This document shows, piece after piece, positions 39,415 through 48,898 of a stretch of 50,146 nucleotides of DNA. Position 1 is the stretch's first letter, and the number at the start of each line of letters is the position of its first letter. Below the pieces are notes generated by a model that did no database searches, was not told the origin of the DNA, and saw only the letters and a program-made list of their open reading frames with translations. The stretch is taken from NCBI GenBank assembly GCA_028290465.1, contig JAQGJU010000001.1:1-50146 (forward strand), given 5' to 3'. The position numbers and the translations under genes are program-made. The DNA is from Xanthobacteraceae bacterium. GTDB taxonomy: Bacteria > Pseudomonadota > Alphaproteobacteria > Rhizobiales > Xanthobacteraceae.

Positions 39415-40314
39415 ATGATGGAGATTTCTCTGGCGCCCGGCGCCACCTTCCTGGCCCGCCTGCCGTGTGACGAACGTACCGCGCGGCGGATCAGCGACAT
39501 CCTGTCCGAAAGTTTTGACCCCGACGAGATCGTCACCGTCGCCGCCGAAACCGGTCCCGGGCAGTGGAGCATGATCGCGCATTTCCGCACCCCGCCGGAT
39601 GAGGCCGCCTTGCGCGCGCTGGTCGCGATGGCGGCCGGGCCGGATGCCGCCGGCGCCATGGTGCTGGAAACAATCGAGCCGCGCGACTGGGTAGCGGCGA
39701 GTCTCGCCGGGCTGGAGCCAGTCGAGGCGGGGCGCTTCCTGGTGCATGGCGCGCATGATCGTGATCGTGTCGGGCCGAGCCGCATCGGCATCGAGATCGA
39801 AGCCGCCCTCGCGTTCGGCACCGGTCATCACGGCACCACGCGCGGCTGCCTGCTGGCGCTGGATCGTCTGCTGCATGGATCGAAGCCATGGCGTGTGCTG
39901 GATATCGGGACCGGTTCGGGCGTGCTGGCGATCGCCGCCGCCAAGGCGCTGCGCCAGCACGTATTGGCGACCGACATCGACGGCGCGGCTTTGAAAGTGG
40001 CGCGCGAAAATGCGCGGCTCAACCGCGTGCCGTCGCTGATCTCGTTCGTGCACGCGCCCGGCGTCGGCGCCCATGATATCTGGGCGCAAGGACCGTTCGA
40101 TCTGGTGCTGGCGAATATTCTGCTGGGACCGCTGAAGCTATTAGCGGCGCCGATCGCCCGGCTGACGGCCCCAAACGGTCATGTCGTGCTGTCGGGCCTG
40201 TTGGACGCGCATGCGCCGGCGGCGCTGGCGGCCTATCGGGCGCAGGATCTGCGCCTGGAGCGCCGCCTCAGCCTCGACGGCTGGACCACGCTGGTGCTCC
40301 GGCGTGGGCGCTAA
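39415..40314 (+). CDS. prmA: PrmA-type ribosomal protein L11 methyltransferase
   Basis: A 299-residue SAM-dependent methyltransferase. The N-terminal region (about 1-110) matches the L11-recognition part loosely. The catalytic core has RVLDIGTGSGVLAIAAAKAL (motif I, near 160-180), VLATDIDGAALKVARENARL and DLVLANILLGPLKLLAAPIA, in which N-I-L-L replaces the usual NPPY. These features are typical of PrmA, which trimethylates L11 lysines. Two consecutive ATGs give an uncertain first residue. It converges with the DUF1127 gene at its end. Another protein target is possible because L11 specificity cannot be seen. Confidence 0.85.
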   Translation: MMEISLAPGATFLARLPCDERTARRISDILSESFDPDEIVTVAAETGPGQWSMIAHFRTPPDEAALRALVAMAAGPDAAGAMVLETIEPRDWVAASLAGLEPVEAGRFLVHGAHDRDRVGPSRIGIEIEAALAFGTGHHGTTRGCLLALDRLLHGSKPWRVLDIGTGSGVLAIAAAKALRQHVLATDIDGAALKVARENARLNRVPSLISFVHAPGVGAHDIWAQGPFDLVLANILLGPLKLLAAPIARLTAPNGHVVLSGLLDAHAPAALAAYRAQDLRLERRLSLDGWTTLVLRRGR

Positions 40315-40325
40315 GCAATACGAAC

Positions 40326-40586
40326 TCAGCCGACGAACGGCGCCTGGGCTTCGTCGCGGATCGTCGTGCGATAGCCGAGCCTGTTGAGTTCGTCCTGCGG
40401 CAGGGTCTGCAGATAGCGGCTGACCTCTCGGCGGGCCCGATGCATCTGCGACTCGACCATCGCGTCATAGGCCCGGACCAGCCAACCCTTGCGGGTAGGA
40501 TTCGTCTTGACGGCCACCGTGGCGGCGGGCGCGGCTTTGGCCGCAAAACCGGCGCGCGGAAGCGTATTCAGGACGGCGGTTGCCAT
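40326..40586 (-). CDS. DUF1127-type small protein
   Basis: An 86-residue protein whose C-terminal half is the DUF1127/YjiS-like motif: RARREVSRYLQTLPQDELNR, then LGYRTTIRDEAQ. The N-terminal half is Ala/Thr/Lys-rich (AAKAAPAATVAVKTNPTRKG). The start at 40586 is favoured by GGAG five bases upstream; a TTG four codons earlier is in frame. Small DUF1127 proteins in Agrobacterium and Rhodobacter are linked to RNA or phosphate metabolism, so a similar role is possible but not shown. Upstream lie a repeat element and palindromes. Confidence 0.78.
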   Translation of the reverse strand: MATAVLNTLPRAGFAAKAAPAATVAVKTNPTRKGWLVRAYDAMVESQMHRARREVSRYLQTLPQDELNRLGYRTTIRDEAQAPFVG

Positions 40587-40660
40587 GGTGTTCTCCAAAT
40601 TTCGCGAGGACCGGACACCAGAAGCGTTTTCAAGCGAAAACGCGTCATGTCTAAACAGCT

Positions 40661-40747
40661 AGAGCGCGTACGCAGATAAGTTTACGCAATCTGCGCAAGC
40701 TTGATTGCTCCCGCAAAACCGGTCACCACTTTTGCTGGCCGCGCTCT
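40661..40747. repeat. Repeat-like element with inverted ends AGAGCGCG / CGCGCTCT
   Basis: An 87-base segment flanked by AGAGCGCG (40661-40668) and its exact reverse complement CGCGCTCT (40740-40747). It includes CGCAAAACCGGTCACCACTT, a motif like those of dispersed intergenic elements in Bradyrhizobium-like genomes. Related to the fragments near 2726 and 36001. Confidence 0.5.
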
Positions 40748-40763
40748 GGCCGGCCTCGAATCT

Positions 40764-40924
40764 TGCAGTGCAGCATAAACTATCTCGCAATTGCGAGAAG
40801 ACTGTGATGCGCACGAGTCCTTTGCCAAAACCGCATGAATCGTTGGTATTTTCTTAAGCCGGACGGCAAATCCGCCACCTCGGCGGCCGAATAAGTGACT
40901 TTTATGGCGCAATGCAGCATAACC
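40764..40924. promoter_or_regulatory. Palindrome and duplicated motif before MFS gene
   Basis: TCTCGCAATTGCGAGA (40783-40798) is a perfect 16-base palindrome. TGCAGTGCAGCATAAAC (40764-40780) and CGCAATGCAGCATAACC (40908-40924) agree at 14 of 17 positions. GCAGCAT-AACCC-ATGCTGC (40914-40932) is a further inverted repeat. Candidates for transcription-factor sites; the factors are unknown. Confidence 0.4.
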
Positions 40925-41054
40925 CATGCTGCGGGGTGCGCGGGCATGCATCCCTGGGCATTGTCCGGCCTGAATGGCCCTCCTAAGGTGCCGCCGTTGG
41001 GCGGGGGCTCCTATGCCGCCCCTCATCACCTTCCCAAAAACCTGAAAGCTCCCC

Positions 41055-42302
41055 GTGCCCGGCCCGCTTCCCGCCGATTCGAACGCCCAAAACGCTTCGA
41101 ACGCACCCGAAGCGCGCGCCGCGGCCGCGCATCCCTGGCGCTTGCTCGCTCTGCTGATGGCGATGACGTCGATCGCGCCGATGGCACTGAATATTCTGGT
41201 GCCGGCGGTCCCCGGACTGGCGTCGCGGCTGAATACCGACGCCGCCACGGTGCAGCTCACGGTGTCGCTGTTTCTGTTTGCGATTGCGCTGTCGCAATTG
41301 ACCCTGGGGCCGCTATCCGACCGCTATGGCCGGCGGCCGGTGGTGCTCGGCGGCCTCGCCGTCGCCGTGGTGGCCAGCCTTGGCGCCATCATGGCCGAGA
41401 GCGTCGGCAGCCTGATTGCCGCCCGCATGGCGCAGGCGCTCGGCGCCTCGGCCGGCGTCGTGATCGGCCGCGCCATCATCCGCGACCTGTTCGGCCGCGA
41501 ACGCGCGGCTTCGATGATCGGCCTCGTCACCACCGTGATGGTGGTGGCCCCGATGGTGTCGCCGATGATCGGCGGCTTGCTCGATACCGCGTTCGGCTGG
41601 CAGGCGATCTTCGGATTCGTGGCCGCCGCCGCGTTCCTGGTGCTGATCTGGGCGGCGATCACCTTGCCGGAAACCAACGCACCGCAAGTCAACGCCATGC
41701 CAGGGCAGTACCGCACGGACTTGGCGGCGCTGCTGCGTAACGCGCCATTCTGGGGCTATGTCGGCGGCGCGGCGTTCGGCTCGGCGTCGTTCTTCAGCTT
41801 CCTGGGCGGCGGGCCGCATGTCGTCGTCAGCATGATGGGGCGCTCCTCGGCCGAATACGGCTTCTGGTTCGCGTTCACGGCGTTCGGCTTCATGGCCGGC
41901 AATTTCCTGACCTCGCGGCTGACCCAGCGCCACGGCGTCGACACCATGATCAAGGTCGGCATCGGCTTTGAGCTGGTCGGCGCCGCCGTCGCGCTGGTGG
42001 TCGCGGAAATGTTCTTTACGGCCGGCCCCTGGATTATTTTCGTACCCCAGATGGTGGTCGGCTTCGGCAATGGCGTGCTGCTGCCGAATTGCATCGCCGG
42101 CGCGGTCAGCGTGCGCCCGCACGCGGCCGGCGCGGCCTCCGGCATTACCGGCTTCGTGCAGATGACCTTGGGCGCGCTGGCGGCGCAGTTCACCGGTTGG
42201 GTGATCGCGGGCGCGATGCTGCCGCTGCCGATGACGCTCACAATCCTCGTCTTTACGGCGGCGACGGCGCTGTCGTTCGGCGTACTGACGAGGAAGCGCT
42301 AG
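41055..42302 (+). CDS. MFS drug-resistance transporter, Bcr/CflA-type
   Basis: A 415-residue inner-membrane transporter with about twelve hydrophobic helices. The Bcr/CflA-type features are MAMTSIAPMALNILVPAVPG, the motif A loop GPLSDRYGRRPVVLGG, and AQALGASAGVVIGRAIIRDL followed by FGRERAAS. It starts at GTG 41055, which keeps an N-terminal polar tail; no better start is seen. It would export drugs or metabolites by proton antiport. The gene ends 2 bases before the convergent ligA stop. Substrate unknown. Confidence 0.88.
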   Translation: MPGPLPADSNAQNASNAPEARAAAAHPWRLLALLMAMTSIAPMALNILVPAVPGLASRLNTDAATVQLTVSLFLFAIALSQLTLGPLSDRYGRRPVVLGGLAVAVVASLGAIMAESVGSLIAARMAQALGASAGVVIGRAIIRDLFGRERAASMIGLVTTVMVVAPMVSPMIGGLLDTAFGWQAIFGFVAAAAFLVLIWAAITLPETNAPQVNAMPGQYRTDLAALLRNAPFWGYVGGAAFGSASFFSFLGGGPHVVVSMMGRSSAEYGFWFAFTAFGFMAGNFLTSRLTQRHGVDTMIKVGIGFELVGAAVALVVAEMFFTAGPWIIFVPQMVVGFGNGVLLPNCIAGAVSVRPHAAGAASGITGFVQMTLGALAAQFTGWVIAGAMLPLPMTLTILVFTAATALSFGVLTRKR

Positions 42303-42303
42303 A

Positions 42304-44529
<2,226 letters not shown>

Positions 44530-46203
44530 TTACCCCGCCGCCGACTTGAGCAGCCGCGCCGCGGCGGCACGCGCCTCGGCCGTGATCTCGGCGCCGGCCA
44601 GCATGCGGGCGATTTCTTCCTTGCGGTGGTCGGGCGCCAGCGTCGCCACGCGCGTCGCGACGCGTTTGCCCTTTTCCAGCGCATCCTTGCTGATCAGATA
44701 ATGATTGTCGGCGCGCGCCGCGACCTGCGGCGCATGCGTCACCGCCACCACCTGCACCTTGGCGGCGAGCCGCGCCAGCCGCACGCCGATGGCGTCCGCG
44801 ACCGCGCCGCCGACGCCAGTGTCGATTTCGTCGAAGATCAAGGTCGGCGCCGAACCGCGATCGGCCAGCACCACCTTCAACGCCAGCAGAAAGCGCGCGA
44901 GTTCGCCGCCGGACGCGACCTTCATCATCGGACCCGGCCGCGTGCCCGGATTGGTCTGCACCCAGAACTCGACGCGGTCGATACCGCTCGGTCCGGGCGC
45001 GTCCGGCTCGCTGGCGATCTCGGTGGTGAACTTGGCGCGTTCGAGCTTGAGTGGCTTGAGTTCGGCATTCACCGCCTTGTCTAATCCGGTCGCTGCCTTG
45101 CGGCGCTTTTCCGACAGCGCAGCGGACGCCTTAACGTAGCGCGCCTTGGCTTCGGCGGCTTCCTTCTCCAGCTTCACCAGTTGCTTGGCGCCGGCATCGA
45201 TCAACGCCATGTCGGCGGCGTATTTGGCCGCCAGCGCCGCGAGGTTATCGACCGGCACCTGGAATTTGCGCCCGGCGGCGCGCAGCGCAAACAGCCGCTC
45301 CTCGATGCGCTCCAACTCATGCGGATCGAAATCGGCTTCGCGCATCGCGCGCTCAAGATGCGCGCGCGCTTCCTCGATGGAATTCAGCGCCACGTCCAGC
45401 GCCTTCACGGTCGGATCGACCAGCGTCGGCACCTGCGCGCCGCGCCGCTCCAGCCGCCGCACCGCGGCCGACAGCGCCGGCACCGCCGACGAATGTCCAG
45501 CAATCACATCGTAGGCGTCGCGCAAATCCTGCGCGATCTTTTCGGATTGCATCATGGTGGTGCGCCGGCCGGCGAGTTCGGTTTCCTCGCCCTGCAACGG
45601 CGCGAGCTTGGTCAGTTCCTCGACCGCATGGCGCAGCCAGTCGGCCTCACGCTGCGCGCGCTCGACTTCGGCGCGATGGCTCTCGACGGCGGACTCGGCG
45701 GTGCGACGCACTTCCCACAGCCGCACCACCTCGACGGCGTCGCGCTCCAGGCCGCCATAGGCGTCGAGCAGATTGCGATGGGTCGCGGCATCGACCAGCG
45801 CCCGGTCGTCATGCTGGCCGTGGATTTCAACCAATGCCGAGCCGAGCGTCTTGAGAATGGTGACGCTGACCGGCTGGTCGTTGACGAAGGCGCGGGTGCG
45901 GCCGTCCGCGATCTGCACCCGGCGCAGGATCAGTTGCTCGTCGACCGCGATATCGTTGGCCGCCAGCAGGGCCTGCACCGGATGGTCGGCGGCGATGTCG
46001 AAGCAGGCCGTCACTTGGCCCTGGTCGGCGCCCTGGCGCACCAGCGAGGCGTCGCCACGCCCGCCCAGCGCCAGCGCGAAGGCGTCAAGCAGGATCGACT
46101 TGCCGGCACCGGTCTCGCCGGTCAGCACGGACATGCCGGCCCCGTAATCGATATCGAGCCGGTCGATCAGAACGATGTCACGGATGGAAAGCCGGGCCAG
46201 CAT
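44530..46203 (-). CDS. recN: DNA repair protein RecN
   Basis: A 557-residue SMC-like ATPase used in double-strand-break repair. Walker A is GETGAGKS at 29-36 in MSVLTGETGAGKSILLDAFA; the Q-loop side has GQHDDRALVDAATHRNLLDA. A coiled-coil centre (about 150-360) is followed by the ABC signature SGGELARFLLALKVVL, Walker B PTLIFDEIDTGVGG and VVAVTHAPQVAARAD. It binds damaged DNA and sister chromatids with RecA-type factors. It sits between bamD and ligA. The family normally is LexA-regulated; no SOS box can be confirmed by eye here. Confidence 0.96.
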   Translation of the reverse strand: MLARLSIRDIVLIDRLDIDYGAGMSVLTGETGAGKSILLDAFALALGGRGDASLVRQGADQGQVTACFDIAADHPVQALLAANDIAVDEQLILRRVQIADGRTRAFVNDQPVSVTILKTLGSALVEIHGQHDDRALVDAATHRNLLDAYGGLERDAVEVVRLWEVRRTAESAVESHRAEVERAQREADWLRHAVEELTKLAPLQGEETELAGRRTTMMQSEKIAQDLRDAYDVIAGHSSAVPALSAAVRRLERRGAQVPTLVDPTVKALDVALNSIEEARAHLERAMREADFDPHELERIEERLFALRAAGRKFQVPVDNLAALAAKYAADMALIDAGAKQLVKLEKEAAEAKARYVKASAALSEKRRKAATGLDKAVNAELKPLKLERAKFTTEIASEPDAPGPSGIDRVEFWVQTNPGTRPGPMMKVASGGELARFLLALKVVLADRGSAPTLIFDEIDTGVGGAVADAIGVRLARLAAKVQVVAVTHAPQVAARADNHYLISKDALEKGKRVATRVATLAPDHRKEEIARMLAGAEITAEARAAAARLLKSAAG

Positions 46204-46346
46204 GCCCCGTCCTCATCTTTCTCGTCATGCCCGGCCGCCATATGGGCGCGGACATCCCCCGTCTGACAGATTCGCTATCATGAGGGCAGTTTCCCGGAAA
46301 GTGGGGAACTGATTTCGGAAAGATCCGGCGGGACGGTTTGGACTGA

Positions 46347-47234
46347 TCAGCCCAGGCCCAGCTTCTTGAAGGAACGGCTGATCCAGGAGCCCTTGTTCTC
46401 GCTTGGCTCCAGGCCGCCGGCCTTCACCAGCGTATAGGCGTCCTTGTACCAGGCACTGTCCGGGAAGTTGTGACCGAGCACGGCGGCGGCGGTCTGCGCC
46501 TCGCCGACGATGCCGAGCGCCATATAGGCCTCGGTCAGGCGCATCAGCGCCTCCTCGACGTGCCGGGTGGTCTGATAGCGCGTCACCACGACCTTGAAGC
46601 GGTTGATGGCGCCTGTGTAGTCGCGCTTGCCGATGTAATAGCGGCCGACGTCCATTTCCTTGCCGGCAAGTTGGTCGCGGGCGATTTCCATCTTCTTCTT
46701 GGCGCTCGCGGCATATTCCGTGGTCGGATATTTGCGCACGATCTCTTCAAGCGCGGCGAGCGCCTTTTCGGTCCGGCCCTGGTCGCGGCTGATGTCCGGG
46801 ATCTGGTCGAAATAGGACGAGGCGATCAGATACTGCGCATAGGCGGCGTCGGGGCTGCCCGGGTGCAGGGCCACATAGCGCTGCGCGGTCGAGATCGTCT
46901 CTTCGTACTGGCCGCCCTCGTAGGACGCGTAGGCCGACATCAGCAGCGATTTGCGCGCCCATTCGGAATACGGGTTCTGCCGGTCGACTTCCTCGAACTT
47001 CTTGGACGCGGCCGAGTAGTCCTTCTTGTTGTTCAGCAGGAACAGGCCTTCGTTATACAGTCGGTCCGCCGGCGTATCCGGGATCTCGACATCGTCCTTG
47101 TTGAATATGCTGCAGGCGCCGAACGACAACGCAATGAGCGTCAGGGCAAGGACACGAGTCGCGGCGCGCGCCACAGGGCGGCGCGGCAGATCGTGGCGTT
47201 CCGAAGAGAGCCGATCCGACGAGAGCGAAGTCAT
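46347..47234 (-). CDS. bamD: Outer-membrane assembly lipoprotein BamD
   Basis: A 295-residue lipoprotein of the BAM complex, also called ComL. The lipobox is in LIALSFGACSIF with Cys41; the long start region is cytoplasmic and the start at 47234 is supported by the absence of family similarity before it. TPR repeats cover residues 60-280: YNEGLFLLNNKKDYSAASKK, FEEVDRQNPYSEWARKSLLM, RYVALHPGSPDAAYAQYLIA and SYFDQIPDISRDQGRTEKAL. BamD is essential for inserting outer-membrane beta-barrels. Position between lpxC and recN is the usual alphaproteobacterial order. Confidence 0.95.
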   Translation of the reverse strand: MTSLSSDRLSSERHDLPRRPVARAATRVLALTLIALSFGACSIFNKDDVEIPDTPADRLYNEGLFLLNNKKDYSAASKKFEEVDRQNPYSEWARKSLLMSAYASYEGGQYEETISTAQRYVALHPGSPDAAYAQYLIASSYFDQIPDISRDQGRTEKALAALEEIVRKYPTTEYAASAKKKMEIARDQLAGKEMDVGRYYIGKRDYTGAINRFKVVVTRYQTTRHVEEALMRLTEAYMALGIVGEAQTAAAVLGHNFPDSAWYKDAYTLVKAGGLEPSENKGSWISRSFKKLGLG

Positions 47235-47464
47235 GAGCGCGAGAAATCCCCTTGGTGGGCCAGTAAAGACGCGGACCAGAAAGGCCATAGGCCAGCGCCC
47301 CGGCGCGCCCCTATTTAGCCCAACAGCCGCCACCAGACCAAGTGCCAACCTGACTTATGGTCTATGGGCACATTCGGCCGGCAATATGGCGGAACATGGC
47401 ATGCCGAAACATGCCGGAGCTGACGGGTTGAGGCTTTAAAGCAATAAACCGTGCCGGGATCGGA

Positions 47465-48421
47465 TCAGGAAACGTCCGGTCCGTAGGCCGGGGCCACCAT
47501 GCCGGCGGCGAGTTCCGCGTGGCTGCCGCGGACGCGGCGGGCCGGCTCCGGAGCCTCGACCATGGCCCAGGCGCTGGTGTCGGCCATCAGGGCCGAAAGG
47601 ACGGCGTGGTTGAGCTTATGGCCGCCGCGCACCGACCGATAGGCGCCGAGCAACGGCGCGCCGGCCAGCGCCAGGTCACCGATCGCGTCCAGCGCCTTGT
47701 GGCGCACGAACTCGTCGGCGTAGCGCAGCCCTTCCGGATTGAGCACGCGATTCTCGGCCACCACGACGGTGTTTTCGAACGAGGCGCCAAGCGCGTAACC
47801 GGCGGTCCAGAGCTTCGCGACATCGCGCATGAAGCCGAAGGTGCGGGCGCGCGAGATGTCGGCGCGGAAGGTGTCGGGCTCGACCTCGGTCGCGTAGGTC
47901 TGCCGGCCGATCAGCGGATGATCGAACTCAATCTCGGTTTCGACGCGGAAGCCGCGCCCATGCGGACGGATCTCGCCGAAGGCCTCGCCCTTAGCGACCC
48001 GAATCGTCTTGAGCACCTTGATGTAGCGGCGCTGGGCCGTCTGCGTGACCAGACCGACCTGATCGATGGCGGCCACGAAGGGCGCCGCGCTGCCGTCCAT
48101 GATCGGCATTTCCGGACCGTCGATCTCGACCACGACATTGTCGACGCCAAGGCCGCGCAGCGCGGCCAGGACATGCTCGGCGGTGGAAACCAGCGGGCCC
48201 GACTGGTCGCCCAGCACGGTGGCGAATTCGGTGGCGGTGACGGAACCGACTTCGGCGCGCACTTCACAGTCGGCGCGGCCTTCGATGCCGGTGCGCATGA
48301 ACACGATACCGGTGTCCGGATCGGCCGGATGCAGGATCAACGTCACCGGCAAGCCGGAATGCACGCCAATGCCGGATACCGAGGCCTGATCGCGAAGAGT
48401 CGTCTGCCTACCGGCTTTCAT
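47465..48421 (-). CDS. lpxC: UDP-3-O-acyl-N-acetylglucosamine deacetylase
   Basis: A 318-residue zinc deacetylase for the committed step of lipid A synthesis. It shows LRDQASVSGIGVHSGLPVTL at the N-terminus, His83 in STAEHVLAALRGLGVDNVVV, the metal ligands His241 and Asp245 in FVRHKALDAIGDL, and the catalytic His268 in GGHKLNHAVLSAL. The start at 48421 (MKAGRQTTLRDQ) fits the family; the 33 upstream codons are basic and unlikely. It is upstream of bamD and downstream of ftsZ, as in the dcw-distal block. Confidence 0.96.
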   Translation of the reverse strand: MKAGRQTTLRDQASVSGIGVHSGLPVTLILHPADPDTGIVFMRTGIEGRADCEVRAEVGSVTATEFATVLGDQSGPLVSTAEHVLAALRGLGVDNVVVEIDGPEMPIMDGSAAPFVAAIDQVGLVTQTAQRRYIKVLKTIRVAKGEAFGEIRPHGRGFRVETEIEFDHPLIGRQTYATEVEPDTFRADISRARTFGFMRDVAKLWTAGYALGASFENTVVVAENRVLNPEGLRYADEFVRHKALDAIGDLALAGAPLLGAYRSVRGGHKLNHAVLSALMADTSAWAMVEAPEPARRVRGSHAELAAGMVAPAYGPDVS

Positions 48422-48841
48422 ACTTCGTCCCGCACGCTTGCTCGACCCTACTTGCCTGCCCGGCCTTGCTTTGCCCGGCACCAGCGTTCCCCGGAGTTCC
48501 AGGTCACACATCCGCTTCACAGCGGGGTCATCTTTCTGCCGTCGATGGTGGGAAAATGTTGGCCCAACCGAGCCGCGTCACCCCGTGATCGTCCCCCGAC
48601 GAAAGCCCCTTATCGTCAGGCAGCTTAGCCATGCTGCGCCGCCGTTCCAACTCACGCTTTTTTACCAAGTGTTACCTTGTCCCCGCCGCCTTCGCGCCAG
48701 AAACAAGACAGATTCCAGTCGCCGGCACCAGCCGAAGCTGTCGGACGTCGGCCCCGTCCTGGCGTCCAGGCGAGTATGATTATTCGATAGAAGTTACAAT
48801 GGCTTAAATAACTAACGGTCTCTTAATACCACTTCGGGATC
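48422..48841. other. Intergenic region between ftsZ and lpxC
   Basis: About 420 bases with no supported gene. A plus-strand frame at 48438 is basic and not protein-like. On the minus strand the region carries the lpxC promoter; AT-rich sequence from about 48770 to 48840 lies just beyond the ftsZ terminator and suits a promoter. No operator is identified with confidence. Confidence 0.5.
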
Positions 48842-48874
48842 AAAAAAGAGCCCGACCGTTGCCGGCCGGGCTCT
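48842..48874 (-). terminator. Intrinsic terminator of ftsZ
   Basis: On the minus strand AGAGCCCG-G-CCG, loop, CGG-T-CGGGCTCT, then TTTTTTG; coordinates 48842-48874. An 11-pair stem with one mismatch. It lies 25 bases past the ftsZ stop, so lpxC needs its own promoter. Confidence 0.9.
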
Positions 48875-48898
48875 CCATTAGAGACGACTTAGGATCGA

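Larger units (their letters stand above)
40599..41054. other. Intergenic region, divergent DUF1127 and MFS promoters
   Basis: About 456 bases without a supported gene. It holds a hairpin GCGTTTTC-AAGC-GAAAACGC (40624-40643), an 87-base repeat bounded by AGAGCGCG and CGCGCTCT (40661-40747), a 16-base perfect palindrome (40783-40798) and a duplicated motif (40764-40780, 40908-40924). These are listed or discussed separately. Confidence 0.6.

Noticed and set aside
48438-48779. Plus-strand frame of 113 codons in the ftsZ-lpxC gap
   Set aside because: Basic, Pro/Ser-rich, and lies across the lpxC promoter region; not protein-like.
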